A stretch of 64,000 bases of DNA from Rossellomorea marisflavi (GTDB lineage Bacteria; Bacillota; Bacilli; Bacillales; Bacillaceae_B). This document shows positions 10,083 through 21,497 of this stretch, piece after piece. The stretch covers positions 4,409,001-4,473,000 of the forward strand of contig CP033051.1 of NCBI GenBank assembly GCA_003667865.1, given 5' to 3'. Position numbers and translations under genes: made by a program. How positions within the stretch are numbered: position 1 is the first letter of the stretch; every line of letters starts with the position of its first letter. The notes below the pieces were generated by a model. The model saw only the letters and a program-made list of their open reading frames with translations. It searched no databases and was not told the origin of the DNA.

Positions 10083-10991
10083 CTATTCTACTTCTTCGTT
10101 GTTGGGGTTATAAGGATTTATGTGGATAAATACATCTTGTACAAGTGAATCCTCTAAAAGCTTCTTTTTAACCTTTTTCCCAACACGATGTCCTTCCTCG
10201 ACCGTCATATATGGATCGACACTAAGCTTTAAATCAATAATTACATAATGGCCATGTTCTCTTGCATGAAGCTCATTGATCTCCTTAACTTCTGCTACGG
10301 ATTCAACTATTTTCCTATACTTTACTGTATCTTCATCATGTAAGACGTGATCCAGTGTATTATGAATCGATTCTGCTCCAAGCTTCCAAGCTGTTCTTAG
10401 GATTAAGAGCGCAACAACTAATCCTGCTATCGGGTCTCCATAGACTAACCAATCTATATCCAGTCTTCCCCCTAATATGGAGGCACCAATTCCGATAAGA
10501 GCAGCAATTGATGAGAAGACATCAGAGCGATGCTCATGAGCATTTACAATTAATGCATCACTATTCAGTTTCTTACCCAAACGATACTTCCATTGAAACA
10601 TTGCTTCTTTAACGATAATAGAAAAAATAACAACATAGATTGCAATTGCCTTTGGTGCTTCTATTGGATGAAAGAAAGATTCAATTGAGGATTTTCCAAT
10701 TTCAATTCCAACTAGGAATAGTAAGACTGCAACAATAATTGCTGCGATGGATTCTGCTTTCCCATGACCATAAGGGTGGTCTTTATCTGGTGGCTGCTTT
10801 GCTGCTCGCAAACCTATGTATACAGCCAATGAACCTGCTACATCAGATGCTGAGTGAACTGCATCGGCAATAAGGGCTCTACTATTTCCTACAAAACCTG
10901 CCCAACCCTTTAATATTGCTAGTAGAATGTTCCCTACAACACCTACCATGGCTGCAAATTCTGCTTTTTTAAAGCGATCGTCATGACTCAA
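10083..10991 (-). CDS. Cation diffusion facilitator family transporter
   Basis: Exports divalent metal ions (Zn, Fe, Mn, Co or Cd depending on the member) in exchange for protons across the cytoplasmic membrane. It has 302 residues with about six membrane segments, the metal-site motifs DAVHSASDV (near residue 43) and HEHRSDV (near 155), and a C-terminal cytoplasmic domain (HAREHGHYVIIDLKLSVDP) of the CDF dimerisation type. The metal cannot be told from sequence. No metal-dependent regulator is adjacent. Confidence 0.92.
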   Translation of the reverse strand: MSHDDRFKKAEFAAMVGVVGNILLAILKGWAGFVGNSRALIADAVHSASDVAGSLAVYIGLRAAKQPPDKDHPYGHGKAESIAAIIVAVLLFLVGIEIGKSSIESFFHPIEAPKAIAIYVVIFSIIVKEAMFQWKYRLGKKLNSDALIVNAHEHRSDVFSSIAALIGIGASILGGRLDIDWLVYGDPIAGLVVALLILRTAWKLGAESIHNTLDHVLHDEDTVKYRKIVESVAEVKEINELHAREHGHYVIIDLKLSVDPYMTVEEGHRVGKKVKKKLLEDSLVQDVFIHINPYNPNNEEVE

Positions 10992-11130
10992 CGCAATTCC
11001 TCCCTCCTATACACTTTATTGTAACCGATAGTATAAGAAAAACTCGACTATATATCCAAAAAAGGGCATTTCTTTTCTATGTAGATTTTAAAGTCATCAT
11101 CTGAGAAGTTGGCAATAACGTTTCAAACTC

Positions 11131-11169
11131 AAAAAAAACTGAGCAAAGAATGCTTCCTTTGCTCAGTTT
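11131..11169 (-). terminator. Terminator of secDF
   Basis: The 13-bp stem AAACTGAGCAAAG / CTTTGCTCAGTTT with an 8-nt loop is followed by a T run on the minus strand, 16 bp after secDF. Confidence 0.93.
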
Positions 11170-11185
11170 GAATTTTAGAAATGAA

Positions 11186-13453
11186 TTAAACTTGTGGTTC
11201 GTCAGACCATTTTTTCTTTTCTTTAACGGTCTCAATCGTCCCCTTCTTCTTAAGCTCTCGTTTCTTTAGAACTAACCAGATTTGAGAAGCAATAAATACT
11301 GATGAATAGGTACCAGAAATTAAACCAACTAGTAATGCAATTGAGAAGTTAAGAATGGACTGACTTCCGAATACCATTAAGGCAACAACTGTTATCACAA
11401 CAGTCATAACCGTATTAACCGAGCGTCCCATTGTTTGACGGATACTCTTATTGACTGCTTCTTCAATATCCTCTTCTGTTTTAAGTCGACGCTTTTTATG
11501 AAGATTTTCACGCAAGCGGTCAAACGTAACAATCGTATCATTAATGGAATAACCCACAATCGTTAATACAGCTGCGATAAATGTCAGGTCTACCTCAAGT
11601 CTTGTGATACTAAAGACTGCAACAATAAAGAATGCATCGTGTGCTAATGCCGCAACAGCTGCTAAAGCCATTGCCCATTCAAAGCGAATCGTTACATAAA
11701 TAATGATTCCAATTGATGCAATTGCAACGGCAATCATTGCATTTTGCGCAAGCTCTTTTCCTATAATTGGAGAAACGGTACTAATGTTTGGCTCAGCACC
11801 ATATAGCTCACTGAAATGAGCTTTAGTCTCCGCAATTTGCTCTTGACTTAATTCCTCTGTAAAACGAATTACCGCAATTTCGTTATTATCTCCAGAAATC
11901 ACTACTTCATCTGAAGTAAGATTGACTTCCTCAAGTTGCTCTTGAATTGTAGCTACTTTTAAGCTGTTCTCAGAAAGAATTTCCATTCTTGAACCACTTA
12001 CAAAATCAATTCCAAGATTTAATCTGAAGATTGAAAGGATTAGAATACCCGCTACGATTAATGTAGCAGAAAGTACAAAGAATTTGTTTTTATTTTTCAC
12101 AAAATTCACATTATCAAACTTTGTAGGTAAGTCCAAGGTATCATAGTTTTCAGCAATATCCTTAACCTCGGATTTTTTAACTCCAAACCAATGTGGCTTT
12201 TTGTTAAGGACTTTACTGTTCACCCATAGGCCTAACAGTAAACGAGATCCCCAAACGGCTGTAATAAAGCTTGTTAAAATACTGATAATTAACATCGTTG
12301 CAAATCCTTTTACAGAGCTTGTCCCATAGATAAATAAGACGATACCTGCAAGGATTGTTGTAATATTGGCATCTAAGATTGTTAAGAAAGAAGATTTATT
12401 ACCAGATTGGAACGCAGCACGAAGCGGTTTCCCAACCTTGATTTCTTCTTTAATTCTCTCGTAGGTGATGATGTTAGCATCAACCGCCATACCCACCCCA
12501 AGGATTAGGGCTGCTATACCTGGAAGAGTCAGAACTCCATTCATCCAGTCGAAAATTACAAGTATTAAATAGATATATAAAGACAAGGTGATCATCGCAA
12601 TAAAGCCTGGGAATCGATAGAACACAAGCATAAATAAGAACACAACTGAAATACCAATAATTCCAGCTAATACAGTTTTATCAAGTGCTTGTTGACCGAA
12701 CTTTGCTCCTACCGATGTTGAGTAAATTTCTTCTAATTTAACAGGAAGAGCCCCTGCATTTAATAAAGAAGCTAAGTTTTGCGCACTTTCTATAGATTGC
12801 ATTCCTGTAATTTGTACACCATCAGAATTAATTGGCTCTCTTACACTTGGATCTGATAGAAATCTCGGATTTTCTTTCGTTACTTCTTCTTTATAGCTAT
12901 CGACACCTTCTTCAAAGTCTAGCCAAATAACTAACGTATTCTCTGGAGCTGGCTTTGTTGAAAGCTCTTTCGTTAGATTGTAGAACTTTTCACGATCCTT
13001 TAATTGAAGAGACACGATAGGATTGTTGTATTCATCAAACGTTCCCTGTGCTGTTCCTGCTTTAATGTCTGAACCATCTAAACGGACCTCGTCATTGACA
13101 TCACGTAATGTTAGGTTCGCTTCAGTAGAAAGCAATCTTCTTGCTTCCTCTTGATCTTCCACTCCAGCAAGCTGAACACGAATTCGATTGCCGTCTTCGA
13201 TTTGAATGTTAGGCTCGCTAACTCCAATAACGTTTATACGCTTGTCCAATGCATCTGCTGTGTTTGCTACTGTTTCACTAGTAATTTCGTCTCCATCTTT
13301 AAGTGGCAGTACCTCATAAAGCACCTCAAATCCACCCTGCAAATCAAGACCTAGCTTAATATTGTTAAGTATATTCTTCGATGTACCTCCGATCGTACTC
13401 GCAAAAATAATTACGAGTAAAATAAAGGCGATAATACGACTACGCTTACCCAT
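11186..13453 (-). CDS. secDF: Fused protein-export membrane protein SecDF
   Basis: Proton-driven accessory subunit of the Sec translocon. SecD and SecF are fused in one 755-residue chain, as in Bacillus. The N-terminal helix is followed by LGLDLQGG, then the periplasm-type P1 domain, six helices (SecD half: GVGMAVDANIITYERIKEE), and a second set with the SecF half (LGIDFVSGSRMEI, GYSINDTIVTFDRIRENL-like stretch). Both halves are complete. It has its own promoter and terminator. yajC, its usual partner, is 5 kb away. Confidence 0.98.
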   Translation of the reverse strand: MGKRSRIIAFILLVIIFASTIGGTSKNILNNIKLGLDLQGGFEVLYEVLPLKDGDEITSETVANTADALDKRINVIGVSEPNIQIEDGNRIRVQLAGVEDQEEARRLLSTEANLTLRDVNDEVRLDGSDIKAGTAQGTFDEYNNPIVSLQLKDREKFYNLTKELSTKPAPENTLVIWLDFEEGVDSYKEEVTKENPRFLSDPSVREPINSDGVQITGMQSIESAQNLASLLNAGALPVKLEEIYSTSVGAKFGQQALDKTVLAGIIGISVVFLFMLVFYRFPGFIAMITLSLYIYLILVIFDWMNGVLTLPGIAALILGVGMAVDANIITYERIKEEIKVGKPLRAAFQSGNKSSFLTILDANITTILAGIVLFIYGTSSVKGFATMLIISILTSFITAVWGSRLLLGLWVNSKVLNKKPHWFGVKKSEVKDIAENYDTLDLPTKFDNVNFVKNKNKFFVLSATLIVAGILILSIFRLNLGIDFVSGSRMEILSENSLKVATIQEQLEEVNLTSDEVVISGDNNEIAVIRFTEELSQEQIAETKAHFSELYGAEPNISTVSPIIGKELAQNAMIAVAIASIGIIIYVTIRFEWAMALAAVAALAHDAFFIVAVFSITRLEVDLTFIAAVLTIVGYSINDTIVTFDRLRENLHKKRRLKTEEDIEEAVNKSIRQTMGRSVNTVMTVVITVVALMVFGSQSILNFSIALLVGLISGTYSSVFIASQIWLVLKKRELKKKGTIETVKEKKKWSDEPQV

Positions 13454-13533
13454 TATGTGTTTCCTCCTTGCCGTTTTCCCTTCAAGCCACTTTATACATA
13501 AACGGAACCTATATAAATTTGTTCAACATTCTC

Positions 13534-13562
13534 ATTATGGATGAGAAAAAAATGACTGTCAA
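13534..13562 (-). promoter_or_regulatory. Sigma-A promoter of secDF
   Basis: TTGACA (13557-13562 complement), 17 bp, CATAAT (13534-13539 complement), about 80 bp before the secDF start. Confidence 0.8.
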
Positions 13563-13579
13563 TTTGATTTGAAAACCAA

Positions 13580-13891
13580 TTACTTTTTAGGTCGAAGTAA
13601 TTCATTTAATTCATCTTCATTTATATCACTAAACCAATTCGGTGAACGAAATGCTTCAACAGTCTCGAAGTTCATATAGTCCCCTGGCTTTACTCTAAGG
13701 ATATCGTTAACAATTTCATGCAATCGGATTGTGTCTTTAGGTTTCTTCCATTTTTTCTTCGTTAAAAACATCCAAAGGCTTTCTTTTGTTGCTTTTCCGT
13801 ACCCCATCATTTCAAATTCCTCTAATTTACTCTCTAGTGCAGGCTCAATTTTATAAAAAAAAGATTGATAAGGATGTTCTTCCTTCGTCAT
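13580..13891 (-). CDS. comN: Post-transcriptional regulator ComN
   Basis: A 103-residue cytoplasmic protein of the ComN (YrzD) family. In B. subtilis the family promotes accumulation of comE late-competence mRNA. It matches in size and position (between secDF and spoVB) and in the motif-rich core MMGYGKATKESLWMFLTKKKWKKP. The start is the ATG of MTKEEHPYQ, with GAGGTG 9 nt upstream. The GTG four codons earlier lies inside that site. It is divergent from spoVB. Confidence 0.9.
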   Translation of the reverse strand: MTKEEHPYQSFFYKIEPALESKLEEFEMMGYGKATKESLWMFLTKKKWKKPKDTIRLHEIVNDILRVKPGDYMNFETVEAFRSPNWFSDINEDELNELLRPKK

Positions 13892-13999
13892 AACATCTTT
13901 CACCTCGCCAAATATTCACAACTTGTCATGCTTTGTCCACCTTTGTGCATATACATCATTGTATATGATATTACCAATTTTGAGAAGGCAGGGAATAAT

Positions 14000-15547
14000 A
14001 TGTCAAAGTTTCTAAAAGGAACGATGATTTTAATGGCAGCTGCTTTTATTACAAGGATTTTAGGTTTTGTCAACCGAATCGTCGTTGCACGCTTTATAGG
14101 AGAAGAAGGTGTTGGGCTCTTTATGATGGCCTTTCCAACCCTAATGCTCGTTATTACCATCACTCAACTTGGTCTCCCTGTAGCGATCTCAAAGAATGTT
14201 GCAGAAGCAGAAGCTAAAGGTGATATGCAGAAGGTTAAAAAGATTTTAGTTGTGTCATTATCCATCACGCTAGGTTTATCCATTATCCTTACACCTGCTT
14301 TAATTTTACTAGCACCTTATTTAACAGAGCTTCTTTTTACAGACCCTAGAATCTATTACCCGCTTGTAGCGATTACGCCTATCATTCCGATTGTTGCCGT
14401 ATCGTCTGTTATTAGAGGGTACTTCCAAGGTAGACAGAATATGAAGCCTTCGGCGTATTCTCAAATAATAGAGCAAGTGGTCCGGATTACACTCATTGCA
14501 GTTCTAACGAAGACCTTCCTCCCTTATGGGGTTGAATATGCAGCAGCAGCAGCAATGGTTGCATCTGTACTAGGAGAGCTTGCTTCTTTACTTTATATGT
14601 TTACTACCTTTAAGCTAAAAAAGAAATTTAAGTTACGAAGAAATTTCTTTTCGGTGTTTCGTTCAAGTAAAACAACATTTCGTGAGCTCATGTCTGTTGC
14701 ATTACCTGCAACTGGAAGCAGAATGATAGGGTCCATCGCATGGTTTTTTGAGCCAATTGTTGTTGCAAATAGCTTGGCTTTAGCAGGGGTTGCAGCAAAT
14801 ATTGCCACAAAGCAATATGGTTCGTTAACAGGATACGCTTTACCTTTATTGTTTTTGCCTTCGTTTGTGACTGTATCTCTATCTCAATCACTGGTTCCAG
14901 CCATAAGTGAAGCGAATTCTAAAAATGACTTCACTTTAATTGAACATCGTCTTCAACAAGCCTTGAGATTTTGTCTTATTACAGGTGGAATATCGGTTAT
15001 CGTTCTCTTTCTATTTGCGGAGCCACTTATGAAGGTGATGTATGGAAGTACCAGTGGAGCCGGTTTCTTGACGTTAATGGCACCGTTCTTTTTGTTCTAC
15101 TATTACCAAGGACCATTAACCGCTGTTTTACAAGCTTTGGATTTAGCTCGTGCTGCAATGATTAATAGTTTGGTTGGTGCTGTTGTCAAAACAGCAGTAA
15201 TATTTTTACTAGCCTCTCAGTCAAGCTTTGGAATCTATGGTGCTGCATTAGGAATTGTTACTGGTTTTATGCTCGTAACTCTTCTTCACTTTGCTACCAT
15301 CTTGAAACGAATACCCATGACGATTTATGTGCGTGACTATTTAAAATTTATAGTGGTTCTGCTGGCAACAGGCTATTTAGGTCATTATTTCTATGAAACC
15401 GTCTGGACAGACCAAAGTCTCCTTATTCGACTTATTGCCGGTGTTATTGTCACAACCGCTATCTACTCCATCCTTTCATATGTACTTAAACTAATTAATA
15501 AGGATGACCTTAAACGCATTCCGTTTGTTAAGAAACTATTTATTTAA
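14000..15547 (+). CDS. spoVB: Stage V sporulation protein B, lipid flippase of the MATE/MOP superfamily
   Basis: A polytopic membrane protein (515 residues, about 14 helices) of the polysaccharide-flippase type, needed in Bacillus for spore cortex synthesis and thought to flip lipid-linked peptidoglycan precursors. The N-terminus MSKFLKGTMILMAAAFITR and the RILGFVNRI, GYFQGRQNMKPSAYSQIIEQ segments are characteristic. GAGAAGGCAGGG precedes the chosen ATG. The longer open frame upstream has no ribosome site and overlaps comN. A family hairpin terminator follows at once. Confidence 0.95.
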   Translation: MSKFLKGTMILMAAAFITRILGFVNRIVVARFIGEEGVGLFMMAFPTLMLVITITQLGLPVAISKNVAEAEAKGDMQKVKKILVVSLSITLGLSIILTPALILLAPYLTELLFTDPRIYYPLVAITPIIPIVAVSSVIRGYFQGRQNMKPSAYSQIIEQVVRITLIAVLTKTFLPYGVEYAAAAAMVASVLGELASLLYMFTTFKLKKKFKLRRNFFSVFRSSKTTFRELMSVALPATGSRMIGSIAWFFEPIVVANSLALAGVAANIATKQYGSLTGYALPLLFLPSFVTVSLSQSLVPAISEANSKNDFTLIEHRLQQALRFCLITGGISVIVLFLFAEPLMKVMYGSTSGAGFLTLMAPFFLFYYYQGPLTAVLQALDLARAAMINSLVGAVVKTAVIFLLASQSSFGIYGAALGIVTGFMLVTLLHFATILKRIPMTIYVRDYLKFIVVLLATGYLGHYFYETVWTDQSLLIRLIAGVIVTTAIYSILSYVLKLINKDDLKRIPFVKKLFI

Positions 15548-15557
15548 TATGGGAGTA

Positions 15558-15618
15558 GAGGGACGGACCTCGAAGTGGCTGTTTTCTGAAAACAGCGGCT
15601 TCTGGAGGTCCGTCCCTC
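15558..15618 (+). terminator. Terminator of spoVB, GGGACGGACCT family copy 2
   Basis: The arms GAGGGACGGACCT / AGGTCCGTCCCTC enclose a second stem (CTGTTTTC / GAAAACAG). The hairpin is 61 bp long, 10 bp after the spoVB stop, and is followed by a T stretch. Confidence 0.85.
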
Positions 15619-15743
15619 ACTTTTTAGTGTTTATTTAGACAAGCTAATCTGCAGATCCTTGATTAGCGTAAAGGATTTGGTAGATTATTTTACATATTTG
15701 CAGCCTATCTCTAGGCCTACTAATGTGTCATAGCAAACTGAAT

Positions 15744-15804
15744 AGGGACGGACCTTTAATATAGGCTATTTTCAGAAAATAGGCCAATATAGAGGTCCGT
15801 CCCT
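15744..15804. repeat. GGGACGGACCT hairpin, copy 3
   Basis: The arms AGGGACGGACCT / AGGTCCGTCCCT flank an inner CTATTTTC / GAAAATAG stem, the same layout as copy 2, 125 bp further on. No gene ends at it directly, so it may be a duplicated terminator. Confidence 0.8.
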
Positions 15805-15808
15805 CAGT

Positions 15809-15879
15809 TTTATTATCAAATTTGATCACTTTATTATCGATTTTTCGTTTTTATTATCGGAATGCTTGATTTTATTATC
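15809..15879. repeat. Four TTTATTATC words at 20-21-bp spacing
   Basis: The word starts at 15809, 15830, 15850 and 15871. The three later copies continue with G. Spacers are not similar to one another. It lies in the 15548-15960 gap between convergent spoVB and yrbG, right after hairpin copy 3. No gene is visible in this gap. Confidence 0.75.
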
Positions 15880-15928
15880 GATTTTCTCCATATAATTATT
15901 TTTCGACAAAAACCGCGATTTCCCCAAC

Positions 15929-15952
15929 AAAAAATCCCCCAACACCAAGGGA
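15929..15952 (-). terminator. Probable terminator of yrbG
   Basis: A short stem TCCC...GGGA within TCCCTTGGTGTTGGGGGA is followed by TTTTTTG on the minus strand, just after the yrbG stop. The stem is weak. Confidence 0.5.
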
Positions 15953-15960
15953 GACTCCTT

Positions 15961-16614
15961 CTAGAATTCATCTTTTAAATCTATATAGAATTGTCCATTG
16001 TGAAAGCTACAAAAGGAGATCGCTTTTATATCCTCATAACCTCGTTCTCGAAGTTCCTTTCGGAGCCAGAAGCTTGTTTTCTCGATCATTTCAAGATGCC
16101 GCTCTTGAATTCTTCCATCTAGGACCAAAGGTAAGGTAAAAGTATCTTGATTTTTATTCTTTGGATCTTCCTTGATTACCGAAAGCTTACCCGATGGTTC
16201 TAAAATTGCGAACTCAACATCTGCTAGATTGTAAATATCTTTTTCCCGAAGCTGTAATAGAAGATCATCAAAGTTATACCTCTGGCTTCTCATGGCCGAC
16301 TCATTTATCTTGCCTTTATGAACGATAACAGTGGGCTTTCCATCTAATATTTCTCGAATTGGCTTTGACTTTAATGACAACCACGCAGTAAAGATTTGTA
16401 TAAGAAAAATAACTCCCATTGGTAAGATCGTATGAATAATTGGATCTCCAGGCTCTTCAATTGCCAGGACTGCAAGCTCAGCTAGCATAATAAATACAAC
16501 GAGGTCTAATACACTTAATTCACCTATTTCCCGTTTACCCATTACGCGGAAAATAAATAAAATAACGAAGTATAGAAGGAGTGTCCTCAAAACTATACTA
16601 ATCGTTTCCTCCAC
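15961..16614 (-). CDS. yrbG: DUF421/YetF-family membrane protein (YrbG)
   Basis: A 217-residue protein with three N-terminal membrane helices, the family signature FRVMGKREIGELSVLDLVVF, and a cytoplasmic DUF421 domain (PTVIVHKGKINESAMRSQRY). The molecular role is not firmly known. Relatives are linked to spore membrane or germination traits. The start is a GTG with AAAGGAGG 8 nt upstream. The frame stays open eight codons further up without a site. Its position between spoVB and yrzE equals that of B. subtilis yrbG. Confidence 0.9.
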   Translation of the reverse strand: MEETISIVLRTLLLYFVILFIFRVMGKREIGELSVLDLVVFIMLAELAVLAIEEPGDPIIHTILPMGVIFLIQIFTAWLSLKSKPIREILDGKPTVIVHKGKINESAMRSQRYNFDDLLLQLREKDIYNLADVEFAILEPSGKLSVIKEDPKNKNQDTFTLPLVLDGRIQERHLEMIEKTSFWLRKELRERGYEDIKAISFCSFHNGQFYIDLKDEF

Positions 16615-16689
16615 TTTCTTTTCCTCCTTTACCCACACACAGTTTAGTATGTTCTTGGGAAAAAGAAAGATGTGAGGAAGATATATCCT

Positions 16690-17985
16690 TTATCCATTAT
16701 AGAACGGAAGAATATACTTAAAGTACACGTAAAGTGTAGATACTGCTAGAGAAATCAAAGTAATTGGGATTCCAATTAATAAGTACTGTCCAAATCGAAC
16801 ATGAACATTCTCCTTAGAGGCAAGTCCAGCAATCACTAAATTCGATGATGAACCAAGTAATGATCCATTCCCTCCAAGACATGCTCCTAAAGCCAATGAC
16901 CACCAAAGAGGATCCATATTCACCATCCCAAACTCTTGGAATTCAAGTATGACCGGTATCATTGCAGCAACAAATGGAATATTATCTACTACAGCAGAAA
17001 GGATTCCTGTTCCCCACAGTATAACAAAAGCTGTGGATTGCATATCCCCCTTCGTAACACGTAAAATCTCTCGAGCAATCTCATCAATAAACCCTGCTTC
17101 TTCAATCCCACCAACAAGCAAAAAGAGCCCCATGAAAAAGAATAACGTTCCCCATTCTATTTCCTTCAAGACTTCCTCAGGTGGGGTAATTCTCTCAATT
17201 AAAAGCATTAGTAGTACTGCTCCCGCTAGTGCAACTGTTGTGACATCTAAGTGAAACAACGGATACAGTGAAAATCCTACAAGAACAAGTGACAGTACAA
17301 TTATTGATGGAACCAATCCTTTATCAGCTTTTAGGTAGCTTTTGGCTTCAATACCCTCTAAAAGCAACTTGCGATCTTCTTCAACATGAAGCATATTGCG
17401 ATAGCATACTCCAAGAATGAGAATCGTTACTCCAAAAATAATGGAAGCAACCGGAAGTAAGTTTTCTATAAATGCATTAAATGTAAAGTGCTTTACAGCT
17501 TGACCAATCATCATGTTTGGAGGATCTCCAATAAGTGTCGCAGTTCCACCAATATTACAACTAAGTATCATTATAACTAGATAAGGAATTGGTGGTAGTT
17601 GTAATAATTTGGTCAATGTAAACAAGATAGGAACCAGTAGCATCGCGATGGTCACATTTGCCAAGAAAGCTGACCCAACAGCAGCAAGCAATGAGAATAT
17701 TACTAATAATGCTAATCCATTTCCTTTTACTAGCTGTGCAAGACGTATTGCTAAGTACTCAAAAAAACCTGTTTTACTAGTAATGGTCACAATTAACATC
17801 ATAGAGAACAACAGTGTGATTGTATTCCAGTCAATGTATGTAAAAAGTGCTTTTTCCATTGGAAAAGCTCCAATTAATAGCATCGCTACTCCACCTGACA
17901 GTGCAACCAACACTCTATTCCATTTTTCCGTCATTAATATAACATAGGTTACAACAAAAATGATTAACACGAGTAAAGATGACAT
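16690..17985 (-). CDS. ArsB/NhaD-type ion permease (SLC13-like)
   Basis: A 431-residue membrane protein with 11-12 helices of the ion-transporter superfamily that includes ArsB arsenite pumps and NhaD sodium/proton antiporters. The repeated loop signature is seen as NIGGTATLIGDPPNMMIG (about residue 145) and GGNGSLLGSSSNLVIAGLA near the C-terminus. No ars genes are nearby, so arsenite export is not supported. The substrate is unknown. AAAGGAG stands 9 nt before the ATG. It is not part of the usual gene order here and may be an accessory insertion between yrbG and yrzE. Confidence 0.88.
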   Translation of the reverse strand: MSSLLVLIIFVVTYVILMTEKWNRVLVALSGGVAMLLIGAFPMEKALFTYIDWNTITLLFSMMLIVTITSKTGFFEYLAIRLAQLVKGNGLALLVIFSLLAAVGSAFLANVTIAMLLVPILFTLTKLLQLPPIPYLVIMILSCNIGGTATLIGDPPNMMIGQAVKHFTFNAFIENLLPVASIIFGVTILILGVCYRNMLHVEEDRKLLLEGIEAKSYLKADKGLVPSIIVLSLVLVGFSLYPLFHLDVTTVALAGAVLLMLLIERITPPEEVLKEIEWGTLFFFMGLFLLVGGIEEAGFIDEIAREILRVTKGDMQSTAFVILWGTGILSAVVDNIPFVAAMIPVILEFQEFGMVNMDPLWWSLALGACLGGNGSLLGSSSNLVIAGLASKENVHVRFGQYLLIGIPITLISLAVSTLYVYFKYILPFYNG

Positions 17986-18279
17986 AAGGGCGCACTCCTT
18001 TTTTGAAAGGATCTTTCATATCATCATATGAGGCTTGGACCAAAAAAATTTCTAGTCTATTTTTTTCTCTTGAGAATATGCTTGTACTAAGACATGTTCT
18101 AAATATTTTATAGTAAAGACTCTGCTTTAAAGACGAGGTTGTTACAGGGGATAGTTTCTACATCTCTATGAAATTAGGATCATGAAAGACTTAGCTTGAA
18201 GTAGGATCCTTTCAACGTAGATAGCTCCCTATCCACGACAACCAACAAATGAATCAGAGTTTTGAAATGAAGGGAGAGA

Positions 18280-18675
18280 GTGACAATAGAAGCGAGAAAA
18301 TTTGGGGGAGCAATCCTTTATGGTGTGTTAACTGTTTTTGTCATTGCGGTAGTAGCCAGTCTGATTTTTTCATTATTACTTCGATTTACAGACTTACAAG
18401 AGCAGTCCATTAGCTTACTCATAACGATTATTTCTTTCTTAATGTTATTTGTTGGGGGCTTCATGTCTGGTGGGAAAGGTAAGGAAAAAGGCTTAATTCT
18501 TGGAGGCGTTACTGGTTTAATCTATACGGCTTTTGTCTTTCTTTTTCAATACTTAGGCTATGACAGCTTATTCACATTACAGCAAACAATCTATCACCTT
18601 TGTTATATTGTGACCGCTATGATGGGTGGCGTATTAGGTGTTAATATTAGTGGAGGAAAACCACGCGAATCATAA
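18280..18675 (+). CDS. yrzE: TIGR04086-family membrane protein (YrzE)
   Basis: A 131-residue protein with four predicted membrane helices and a glycine-rich loop (FMSGGKGKEKGLILGGVTG). Function unknown. B. subtilis has yrzE in the same place, between yajC (yrbF) and yrbG. The start is GTG behind AAGGGAG, with close spacing. The 294-bp stretch upstream shows no other gene. Confidence 0.85.
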   Translation: MTIEARKFGGAILYGVLTVFVIAVVASLIFSLLLRFTDLQEQSISLLITIISFLMLFVGGFMSGGKGKEKGLILGGVTGLIYTAFVFLFQYLGYDSLFTLQQTIYHLCYIVTAMMGGVLGVNISGGKPRES

Positions 18676-18680
18676 ATATC

Positions 18681-18720
18681 AAAAAAGCATCAAATGTACT
18701 AATTACATTTGATGCTTTTT
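18681..18720. terminator. Convergent terminator yrzE/yajC
   Basis: A perfect stem AAAAAGCATCAAATGT / ACATTTGATGCTTTTT with a 7-nt loop and A/T tracts on both sides. It serves both strands. Confidence 0.95.
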
Positions 18721-18727
18721 AGTAGGA

Positions 18728-18988
18728 TTAGTCTTTAATTACGTCACGGATTGCGTTACGGTCATATGTAAGACGAGTACCATCGCCGCATTTGATGACT
18801 ACTTTACCTTCCTCGATAGCATCAAGAATTCCATGTAGTCCACCTATTGTAACAATCTTATCGCCCTTTGCTAATTCACTTTGCATCTTTTGTACAGCCT
18901 TTTGACGCTTTTGCTGTGGACGGATTAATAGGAAATAAAATAACACGAACATTAATATTAAAGGAACAATTGTAGTTAAGCCTTCCAT
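18728..18988 (-). CDS. yajC: Preprotein translocase subunit YajC
   Basis: A small partner of SecDF in the Sec translocon. It has 86 residues with one membrane helix (LTTIVPLILMFVLFYFLLI) directly followed by RPQQKRQK and the conserved soluble part KGDKIVTIGGLHG. Last gene of the ruvA-ruvB-queA-tgt-yajC series. Confidence 0.97.
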   Translation of the reverse strand: MEGLTTIVPLILMFVLFYFLLIRPQQKRQKAVQKMQSELAKGDKIVTIGGLHGILDAIEEGKVVIKCGDGTRLTYDRNAIRDVIKD

Positions 18989-19029
18989 TCGTTTCCCCTC
19001 CTTTCAAACTTTAAATCTTTAGTGCATGA

Positions 19030-21220
<2,191 letters not shown>

Positions 21221-21290
21221 TATCTTCACCACTTTATATAAAGTAATCTCTTTTTAGTATGTTCTAAAAAAGTGTAATACCCTCTAAATT

Positions 21291-21497
21291 CTACTTAAAC
21301 TTCCCAATAATATAAAAAATAGCAGAAAGAATCACACTAAGTAGGATAGAGGTCATAACCGGAAAATAAAAGGTTGTGTTTTCTTTTTTTATGATAATGT
21401 CACCTGGTAGCTTTCCAATTTTGATAAACTGCATTAAAAAACCAATAATTAAAATGACTGCACCGATTATCATGATCGTCTTGGGTAGGTTGGTCAT
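21291..21497 (-). CDS. DUF2905 small membrane protein
   Basis: A 68-residue protein with two hydrophobic helices around the conserved [20 protein letters not shown] loop of DUF2905. Function unknown. It starts 4 bp inside ruvB (ATGA overlap), so it is translationally coupled to the Holliday-junction genes. Confidence 0.9.
   Translation of the reverse strand: MTNLPKTIMIIGAVILIIGFLMQFIKIGKLPGDIIIKKENTTFYFPVMTSILLSVILSAIFYIIGKFK

Noticed and set aside
13900..14163. Minus-strand open frame of 87 residues at the start of spoVB
   Set aside because: It is a shadow of spoVB, which has clear family motifs and a ribosome site.
16690..17985. Arsenite efflux pump
   Set aside because: There is no arsR, arsC or arsA nearby, and the family includes sodium/proton and other anion transporters.
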